A program made the position numbers and the translations under genes. From Lacrimispora amygdalina (GTDB lineage Bacteria; Bacillota; Clostridia; Lachnospirales; Lachnospiraceae), in NCBI RefSeq assembly GCF_900205965.1, contig NZ_OAOF01000026.1, positions 1-46,254 of the forward strand: 46,254 bases of DNA, written 5' to 3'. The notes under the pieces were generated by a model. The model made no database searches and was not told the origin of the DNA. It worked only from the letters and a program-made list of their open reading frames with translations. This document shows, in pieces, positions 40,981 to 46,254 of the stretch (within the stretch, counting starts at the first letter, position 1; each line of letters starts with the position of its first letter).

Positions 40981-42093
40981 ATGAAAACTATTAGTACAGG
41001 AAATATATTTAAAATCTACGATGATACTCTAGAAACATATAATCAATTACCGGTAGGTACTTATTTTGTGAGATTTGACAAAATGACGGGATTTTATTTG
41101 GAAAAGAATTCTAATATAGAAATAAAGGAAGGAAAGATCTACGGAGTTCATCTTAAAAAGGTGGAAAAGGTATTAAAGGCATTCAAACAAGTCAACAGAA
41201 ATTTGGGAGTTATATTAAGCGGGAATAAAGGAATAGGAAAATCTTTATTTGCTAAGCTTCTGTCGGTTGAAGCAATGAAGAAGGGTCTGCCACTAATATT
41301 GGTAGACCGGTTTATCCCTGGAATTGCCTCTTTTATCGAACAGATTGATCAGGAAGTAATAGTTCTCTTTGATGAATTTGATAAAACCTTTGGGAACATT
41401 AGGACGTCAGATAATGAAGCGGATCCACAGGCTGGTTTGTTAAGTCTGTTCGATGGAATTTCAACAGGTAAGAAGTTATTTGTTATTACCTGTAACGAAA
41501 TCCGTAGTTTAAATGATTATTTAATCAACAGACCAGGTCGATTTCACTATCATTTCAGATTTAACTATCCGTCACCCAGCGAGGTTGAAGAATATCTCAA
41601 AGACAAACTTGAAGAGAAATACTATTCTGAAATTAGTAAAGTAGTTTTATTCTCGAAGAAAATCAACCTGAATTATGATTGCTTAAGAGCGATTTCTTTT
41701 GAGTTAAACAATGGAGAAAAATTTGAAACAGCAATATTGGATTTGAATATCGTCAACACGAATGCTATTCGATATAATGTTGCTCTTCACTTTAAAGATA
41801 GTATTGTAACGATGAAAGCTCTCAATCAATATATAGACCTATTCAACAAGGATGAAGACGAATATATTGAGTTGTCTGATTCCAGTGATAGAGAAATTGT
41901 ATCAGTTTCTTTCAATTCCTCTAATTGCGTGTTTGATACAAGTAAGGGAGCAACAATCGTTTATCCTCATAATCTTAAGTTAACATATGATGAAGACTAT
42001 GATAATGAAATTGTTGAAAAGGCAAAAAAGCTTATTCCGGACTATCTGTCTATCGAGCGATGCAAGGAGAAGGATCTTCATTTTATGGTTTAA
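40981..42093 (+). CDS. AAA+ ATPase, 370 aa
   Basis: Walker A G-N-K-G-I-G-K-S at residues 81-88, Walker B V-I-V-L-F-D-E-F-D near 126-134, sensor-1 region F-V-I-T-C-N near 163-168, and an arginine-finger segment N-R-P-G-R-F near 183-188, all in the order of a classical AAA domain. The first 75 residues are an unrecognised N-terminal domain and the last 120 an acidic, beta-rich C-terminal part. Phage AAA proteins of this size remodel protein or DNA complexes; the target is unknown. An ATG three bases upstream opens only five codons, so the start at 40981, with AAAGGAG upstream, is preferred. A terminator follows. Confidence 0.85.
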   Translation: MKTISTGNIFKIYDDTLETYNQLPVGTYFVRFDKMTGFYLEKNSNIEIKEGKIYGVHLKKVEKVLKAFKQVNRNLGVILSGNKGIGKSLFAKLLSVEAMKKGLPLILVDRFIPGIASFIEQIDQEVIVLFDEFDKTFGNIRTSDNEADPQAGLLSLFDGISTGKKLFVITCNEIRSLNDYLINRPGRFHYHFRFNYPSPSEVEEYLKDKLEEKYYSEISKVVLFSKKINLNYDCLRAISFELNNGEKFETAILDLNIVNTNAIRYNVALHFKDSIVTMKALNQYIDLFNKDEDEYIELSDSSDREIVSVSFNSSNCVFDTSKGATIVYPHNLKLTYDEDYDNEIVEKAKKLIPDYLSIERCKEKDLHFMV

Positions 42094-42131
42094 AAAACAA
42101 AAATTTAGAAAGAACATCCTCAATAGTTATT

Positions 42132-42156
42132 AAAAGCAGCGAAGCTGCTTTTTTTA
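42132..42156 (+). terminator. rho-independent terminator
   Basis: AAAAGCAGC, GAA, GCTGCTTTTTTT. Confidence 0.9.
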
Positions 42157-42218
42157 TTGACGTCAGAACGTATGTTTGATAAAATAGTAAAAATAAATGT
42201 TCAAAGAGGAGATTTCAT

Positions 42219-42389
42219 ATGATATTGTCAGTTGAAAATCTGAATCAAATGTTATTTGAAAATGAAAATGCAAGAATTTTGATAAAGCAAGTCATTGAAG
42301 AGAAGCCAAATGCTATAATTGATTTTTTTAAAGAAACTGAAATTTCGGAGAAGTTAGCTTTGGAAATATGGTTGCAGGCAAACTCTTAA
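42219..42389 (+). CDS. unknown protein, 56 aa
   Basis: MILSVENLNQMLFENENARI, then LIKQVIEEKPNAIIDFFKE: an all-helical small protein, acidic. AAAGAGGAG lies 7 nt upstream. No family recognised. Confidence 0.65.
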   Translation: MILSVENLNQMLFENENARILIKQVIEEKPNAIIDFFKETEISEKLALEIWLQANS

Positions 42390-42431
42390 GATTATTTATA
42401 GGCATAATTACAATATAACAAGAATTTAAAT

Positions 42432-42470
42432 ACAGTATATATAAACAGCAGAAATGCTGTTTCGGACTGT
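42432..42470 (+). other. nested hairpin of unknown role
   Basis: ACAGT (42432-42436) and ACTGT (42466-42470) close an inner stem AAACAGC, AGAAAT, GCTGTTT. No T-run follows, so it is not a standard terminator. AAACAGCAGAAAT recurs near 43934-43946. Confidence 0.5.
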
Positions 42471-42583
42471 AGACAAAGCCAATTATTAAAAAAAGAATAT
42501 AAATATGTGTATAAATAATTAATACTATATTTTTATCCTTGCTTATGGTATTCTGAAAAAAATTAATATTTATTGAGGTGAAA

Positions 42584-43252
42584 ATGAAATTTAGAATATT
42601 TAGCTTATCAGAAAAATAGTATAGAATAGTAACGTCAATAATAACCATTGGCATAACCATAGGGTGTTTTCTGTATTACCATAAACTAGAAGATAAAGCT
42701 GATACCTTTGTTATAGCTACTATATATGCAGCCTTTTTATTTATAGTTGGATTATATCTTTCATATATGTCAAACAACATATCTAATAAATTATATGAAA
42801 GAAAAAATGAATATATCATGCTGAAAAGATTAGATAAAATATTTACTAAATCGTGTATGACGTCTTTAAATTCATATGGCAATATTAATTTAGCGATACT
42901 TTCATTTCAAGTATGTTCTGGAAGAACAAACGAGCATGTCAGTAGAAATGAAAAGAAAAAAGCGGTCGTACATACTGTACCTCTTGATTTTATGATGGAA
43001 TCACAGGCGCAAATAAATAATAATGATACAACCAAAGAAAAACATTATATTGAAGAAATAGGATTTGAATTTGAAACTAAGCTTCAAAAAGTTGAGAATT
43101 CATATAACCTGGAATATTCTAAATTAAAAGCTTCTATTCAAGAAAAAATTAACATATATATTACTGAAAATGAAATTGAATTGAATATCCATGGCGGATT
43201 TTTTGAAACTAATTTATTAGGTACCAATTATGAGGAGTGGTGTAATGCGTAA
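42584..43252 (+). pseudogene. membrane protein gene interrupted by TAG at codon 12
   Basis: An ATG with TTGAGGTG upstream opens MKFRIFSLSEK, then TAG at 42617-42619. The same frame then continues for 211 codons: two hydrophobic stretches (IVTSIITIGITIGCFLYY and FVIATIYAAFLFIVGLYL), then a helical part (MSNNISNKLYERKNEYIMLK) and a polar C-terminal domain. No good ribosome binding site exists for the downstream ATG at 42767. The gene is either dead or needs stop-codon readthrough. Other genes here end in TAG, so general TAG recoding is unlikely. The next gene follows 15 nt after the stop. Confidence 0.65.
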
Positions 43253-43267
43253 GTTTCTGAGAATAGT

Positions 43268-43729
43268 ATGAATAAAAAAGAAGCTTTGATACAAAACATA
43301 TATAAAATCATTGATGATAAGCAGGCTGATTTTAACAATTTAGAAAATAAGAAAAAACAGCTAGTAAAATATTATGAAAAATGTAATAAGAGAATACAAA
43401 GCAATTTAAAAAGAATGAACGACACATATGGAAATCGATTGGAATTCATAATCAATACAAAAGAAGACATTCTAATAGAATTAGAATCATTATCAGAGAG
43501 AATTCAGAGAATAGAACGTATAATAGGATCCAAAGTATCTGATACAATAGATGGAATAAACGAATGTAATAATAATATTTCTGAGCTACACTCTGAATTG
43601 TGGGAATTACAAAAAAATATTGTGAGTGAAATACAAGTGAATACTGTAATGCTAGAAGAAGACCTTGGAAAAGAATTCGATACAAAAGAAAAATTTAAGG
43701 AGTTAATGAAAAGACACAAGGAAAAATAA
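43268..43729 (+). CDS. coiled-coil protein, 153 aa
   Basis: Almost entirely heptad-repeat helix: KIIDDKQADFNNLENKKKQL, LESLSERIQRIERIIGSKVS and NNNISELHSELWELQKNIVS. It lies 15 nt after the interrupted membrane gene and has only a weak ribosome binding site, so it probably depends on coupling to it. The two may form a membrane-linked pair. No family recognised. Confidence 0.65.
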   Translation: MNKKEALIQNIYKIIDDKQADFNNLENKKKQLVKYYEKCNKRIQSNLKRMNDTYGNRLEFIINTKEDILIELESLSERIQRIERIIGSKVSDTIDGINECNNNISELHSELWELQKNIVSEIQVNTVMLEEDLGKEFDTKEKFKELMKRHKEK

Positions 43730-43745
43730 ACGTTATTTATGAATA

Positions 43746-43967
43746 ACCACAGTTTCTGGATATCTGGGACATACATGGAACTATGTGAATACATACGGAT
43801 ACACATGGCATGAAGGAGCTGTATGGGCACCGGAAAGAAACAATAGAGCAGTTCTTTGGGACGGCAAATGCTTGACCTGCCAAAAGCAAATTCATCTTTT
43901 TTGTATCCTAATACCCATTTGTCTACTGTCTGAAACAGCAGAAATTCCGTTTTTTTATCTAATTTAA
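43746..43967 (+). pseudogene. fragment of an unknown Trp/Tyr-rich protein
   Basis: The frame reads TVSGYLGHTWNYVNTYGYTW, then HEGAVWAPERNNRAVLWDGK and CLTCQ. It has no convincing start or ribosome binding site, and its composition (six Trp or more in 45 residues, richer in G and C) differs from its neighbours. Perhaps a piece of a longer surface or cell-wall-binding protein. The last 20 codons look non-coding. Confidence 0.4.
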
Positions 43968-44010
43968 ATTAGTTTAAATTCTTTACTGGTTTTGCCAGTT
44001 AGAGGAATTT
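43959..44010 (+). repeat. palindromic element, two hairpins
   Basis: Hairpin one CTAAT, TTAA, ATTAG (43959-43972). Hairpin two AAATTC (43976-43981) with GAATTT (44005-44010), enclosing ACTGG, TTTTG, CCAGT. Same layout as the copy in the tRNA-like gene. Confidence 0.55.
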
Positions 44011-44132
44011 GAAATAAACGATATAGTAGCAGATTATCAAGATTTTGGAGAAAAATATGATAGTTCAAGAGCGGCATTGATTAATTTACCTCGCTGTTGT
44101 ATTATATATTGAGAAGACACGGAGGTAATTTA

Positions 44133-44582
44133 ATGGATATTAAAAGACTATTAGAAATTAAGAAAAAAGAGCTGTTATCAGGTATAAATACAACTGATCC
44201 TGTAGCATCCGCATATAAATTAGGAGCATATAATCTTTGCGATGAGCTATTAAATGTAATTAATCCAAGTAATGATAAGATGGAGATAAATGATTTAAAC
44301 GGAGAAAAAGTTCGTTGGGCTATAAAAGAAGAACTATATTCAACTAATTTTAATACTATTACAGGTGATAGAGATACGATACATAAATGTATTAGTTTTA
44401 TGGAGGAATGCTACTGGGAAGATAAATATACATTGGTAATGAGAGCAGCGAAGAAGTTATTCCCAGAGCTAAAATGGGATTATGTAATTGATGGTGAATA
44501 TAGTTATGAAGAGTTAAATATTGAATGGGTATATTCTGGCGGAGCGGGAAGTGTTCCTGTAAAATATGAATCTGAGGAATAG
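44133..44582 (+). CDS. unknown protein, 149 aa
   Basis: The ATG at 44133 follows CACGGAGG at 9 nt; a longer frame from 44097 is less likely. The N-terminal half is helical (IKRLLEIKKKELLSG, YKLGAYNLCDELLNVI). The C-terminal half is aromatic and acidic, with W-E-D-K-Y-T and Y-S-G-G-A-G-S-V-P-V. No family recognised. Convergent with the CCA-enzyme gene across a shared terminator. Confidence 0.7.
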   Translation: MDIKRLLEIKKKELLSGINTTDPVASAYKLGAYNLCDELLNVINPSNDKMEINDLNGEKVRWAIKEELYSTNFNTITGDRDTIHKCISFMEECYWEDKYTLVMRAAKKLFPELKWDYVIDGEYSYEELNIEWVYSGGAGSVPVKYESEE

Positions 44583-44627
44583 AAGTATATGATATTTTGA
44601 AGTGATTCGAAATGACATTAAAAATAT

Positions 44628-44656
44628 AAAAAAGAGGGACTTACACCCTCTTTTTT
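44628..44656. terminator. bidirectional terminator
   Basis: AAAAGAGGG, loop, CCCTCTTTTTT between convergent genes. It overlaps the stop of the minus-strand gene. Confidence 0.85.
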
Positions 44657-46113
44657 CTTGACTGTACTCCTTTTAAGATACTTGGAATCTGCCGCAAGAC
44701 ATCATCTTTACAAATGCCAGCTAAGTGTATATTATGGCATGTAGCTAGGATATCTTTGAAAACCGGCCCTGGTTTATACCCTAAATCAATTAAATCCTGT
44801 CCGGTTACCTCTGGTCTTGCTTTTATTTCCTCATAAATTCTCAGCCGTTCATCCCACCAACCTGATTCAAAACGGAATAGCTCCTTCTCATTTATTGTGT
44901 CAGCTACAGATAACATAATGGAATCTTTTGGAGAAATACAATTATCAAAAAATCGGTTTGTAGATTTTATTGAGGTATGTTTATACAGAGTATGCGGTTT
45001 CATATGCTGTTGCACCATGTTCTTTACATATGTCTCTAATCTTTTATGGTTAGTAAGTTTACTTAGAGCTACGGTTAAATGATCAGCGCCAACTATTTCA
45101 TGATTGTAAGCATGTATATTCCCTTCAAGATCACTGGTCGTAGTAAAGAATTTTCCAATATCATGAAAAAGAGCAGCATACATAAAACCGAGCGGATATG
45201 AAGAGCCCTTCCGATAATTTGTAGCTTTATCAATAACCTCCATCGTATGGTTCCAAACATCACCCTCAGGATGCCAAGTCGGGTTTTGTTTCACACTAAT
45301 CATATTTTTTAGAATAGGAAAGAAACTATCCAACTGTTCCATTTCTCTTAAGGTATTAAAGTATATGCTTGGATGATTAGATTTCAATAAGGCTTTATTT
45401 GTTTCTTCAAATACACGTTCTGCGGACAAGCTAGAAGTATTAATGGACTTACATAAAAGTAAGGTCTTTTCATTAATTTTAAGATGAAATCTTGCCGCAA
45501 ACTGCGCTGCACGATAAACTCTTAATGGATCTTCGATAAATGTATTGTCATCTATATGGTGCAAAAGATAATGATTTAAATCATGTAGGCCATGATACGG
45601 ATCTGAATACTCTCCGGTAAGAACATTTTTCATGATTGAATTTATCGTGAAATCTCTCCGTCTGGCTGCGTCTTTGATTGATAAAAATGGATTGACAGAA
45701 ACTACAAATTCTTTATGGCCTTTACCAGTTTTTTGCTCGCTTCTGGGCATTGAGATGTCCAAATCATATCCATGGATTTTTAAAACTCCAAATGACGCTC
45801 CGACTTCATCAACTATTCCATACTTTTTACAAATAATAATCAATGCTTCAGGCTTAATTCCAAACACCTCAATATCAATGTCTTTATTATCAACTCCCAA
45901 CCATTGGTCTCTTACATAACCACCAACATAATATACGGTTCCACCATGCATTGAGACTTCCTTTGCAATTTTTTCTGCAACTCCGATTTCATCGGAATCT
46001 GAACTCAATGACCGATGTTGCGGGTCAGACTCTGTAATTGAGTTTACAAGTATGGTACCATCAGAGTTTGAACCTTGGTGAACCGAGTTTGCTATAATCT
46101 TGTCTCTATTCAT
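44641..46113 (-). CDS. cca: CCA-adding enzyme / tRNA nucleotidyltransferase with HD domain, 490 aa
   Basis: Adds or repairs the 3' CCA of tRNAs. Nucleotidyltransferase head: V-Y-Y-V-G-G-Y-V-R-D near residues 60-69, then the catalytic D-I-D-I-E-V-F-G near 78-85. Next come R-R-R-D-F-T-I-N near 151-158, and D-P-L-R-V-Y-R-A-A-Q-F-A-A-R-F near 195-209. A C-terminal HD domain shows A-L-F-H-D-I-G-K near 315-322 and N-H-E near 342. The first 45 residues are Ser/Asp-rich, lie outside the family, and are encoded by the palindromic repeat at 46002-46092. AGGAGG lies 8 nt before the ATG. It would mature tRNAs that lack an encoded CCA, such as the one at 33169. Confidence 0.92.
   Translation of the reverse strand: MNRDKIIANSVHQGSNSDGTILVNSITESDPQHRSLSSDSDEIGVAEKIAKEVSMHGGTVYYVGGYVRDQWLGVDNKDIDIEVFGIKPEALIIICKKYGIVDEVGASFGVLKIHGYDLDISMPRSEQKTGKGHKEFVVSVNPFLSIKDAARRRDFTINSIMKNVLTGEYSDPYHGLHDLNHYLLHHIDDNTFIEDPLRVYRAAQFAARFHLKINEKTLLLCKSINTSSLSAERVFEETNKALLKSNHPSIYFNTLREMEQLDSFFPILKNMISVKQNPTWHPEGDVWNHTMEVIDKATNYRKGSSYPLGFMYAALFHDIGKFFTTTSDLEGNIHAYNHEIVGADHLTVALSKLTNHKRLETYVKNMVQQHMKPHTLYKHTSIKSTNRFFDNCISPKDSIMLSVADTINEKELFRFESGWWDERLRIYEEIKARPEVTGQDLIDLGYKPGPVFKDILATCHNIHLAGICKDDVLRQIPSILKGVQSRKKRV
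46002..46092 (+). repeat. palindromic element inside the 5' end of the CCA-enzyme gene
   Basis: AACTCAAT (46002-46009) pairs with ATTGAGTT (46037-46044) and encloses GACC/GGTC. TTAC follows, then ATGGTACCAT (46052-46061), then TTTGAACC and TTGGTGAACCGAGTTTGC. GAGTTTACAAGT (46040-46051) is identical to 30598-30609, on the same strand, although the host genes lie on opposite strands. Confidence 0.65.
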
Positions 46114-46143
46114 TTCTTATCCTCCTAATTTTCATTTTCTTAT

Positions 46144-46150
46144 ATTAATG
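46144..46150 (-). promoter_or_regulatory. CATTAAT promoter-like box (variant)
   Basis: Minus-strand CATTAAT, 30 nt before the ATG at 46113. Confidence 0.35.
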
Positions 46151-46175
46151 TGTGAGATTTTGAAAAGATATAAAT

Positions 46176-46254
46176 CTGTCTCTTATACACATCTCCGAGC
46201 CCACGAGACAGGCAGAAATCTCGTATGCCGTCTTCTGCTTGCAAAAAAAAAAAA
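46176..46254 (+). other. Illumina Nextera i7 adapter read-through (artefact)
   Basis: Begins with the Tn5 mosaic end CTGTCTCTTATACACATCT, then CCGAGCCCACGAGAC, an 8-nt index AGGCAGAA (46210-46217, the N703 index), the P7 sequence ATCTCGTATGCCGTC...TTG, and ends in 12 A's. Real sequence stops at 46175. Confidence 0.97.

Larger units (their letters stand above)
43730..44132 (+). other. 403-nt stretch with gene fragments and a repeat
   Basis: Contains a Trp/Tyr-rich open stretch (43746-43967), a palindromic element (43959-44010), and a short open frame at about 44001-44105 (EFEINDIVADYQDFGEKYDS...) without a start codon. Looks like decayed coding sequence. Confidence 0.45.

Noticed and set aside
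42617..42619. Genome-wide TAG-to-amino-acid recoding
   Set aside because: Genes at 280, 2859, 27311, 37704, 40516 and 44133 end in TAG followed by normal intergenic sequence, so TAG is used as a stop here.
1..46175. CRISPR array
   Set aside because: Repeats present are palindromes of varying sequence and irregular spacing; no regular repeat-spacer array was seen.
1..46175. Origin of replication
   Set aside because: No iteron cluster, DnaA-box cluster or initiator gene could be recognised by eye.

Overview
**What this is.** The window is a 46 kb AT-rich contig with dense short genes, strong Shine-Dalgarno sites and hairpin-plus-T-run terminators. It most likely comes from a large virus, or a phage-plasmid, of a low-GC Firmicute. 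Several families (DUF5688-like, DUF4315-like, DUF5662-like, zeta kinase) point to Clostridia, perhaps Lachnospiraceae. No capsid, tail, portal, terminase, integrase or replication-initiator gene is visible, so the type of replicon is an inference. The right end is not biological: 46176-46254 is an Illumina Nextera i7 adapter followed by A's. The left end cuts a minus-strand gene.

**Layout.** 1-4.3 kb: small unknown proteins, a lipoprotein, a remnant of an IS256-type transposase and a type-2 peptidyl-tRNA hydrolase. 4.4-9.4 kb: a three-domain RNA-repair enzyme (kinase, phosphatase, RNA ligase), a possible nuclease, a ParB-like protein and a GNAT acetyltransferase. 9.5-10.4 kb: a broken methyltransferase-like gene, then a candidate structured RNA of about 400 nt. 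10.5-17.8 kb: a coiled-coil protein, a duplicated-domain protein and a three-gene SMC operon resembling JetA/JetB/JetC (MukF/E/B) but without JetD. 18-27.2 kb: DnaG-type primase, small coiled-coil proteins, DnaK, a two-module nuclease-like protein with a topoisomerase zinc ribbon, and RNase J. 27.3-36.7 kb: membrane proteins and lipoproteins, an antitoxin/zeta-like pair, DUF5662- and DUF5688-like proteins, an interrupted tRNA-Gln-like gene and a VirB4-like relic. 37-46.1 kb: a third coiled-coil paralogue, a DUF434-type protein, a 5'-3' exonuclease, a frameshifted deoxyribosyltransferase-like gene, an AAA+ ATPase, a gene with an early TAG, and a CCA-adding enzyme.

**How the genes fit together.** Several genes concern RNA and tRNA upkeep: Pth2, the RNA-repair enzyme, RNase J and the CCA enzyme. 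The tRNA-Gln-like gene encodes no CCA, so it would need such an enzyme. A second group handles DNA: primase, flap exonuclease, SMC complex, ParB-like protein, nuclease-like proteins and the AAA+ ATPase.

**Most unusual signals.** (1) A heptamer close to CATACTA/CATATTA/CATAATA sits about 27-38 nt before many start codons, on both strands, generally without a -35 box. This looks like a promoter class of the element. (2) A dispersed double-hairpin repeat with a conserved AACT...AGTTTAC frame and variable but complementary stems lies between genes, inside two protein-coding genes and inside the tRNA-like gene. (3) The structured RNA at 10030-10438 has several stems and a possible pseudoknot. (4) The Jet-like operon lacks its nuclease subunit.
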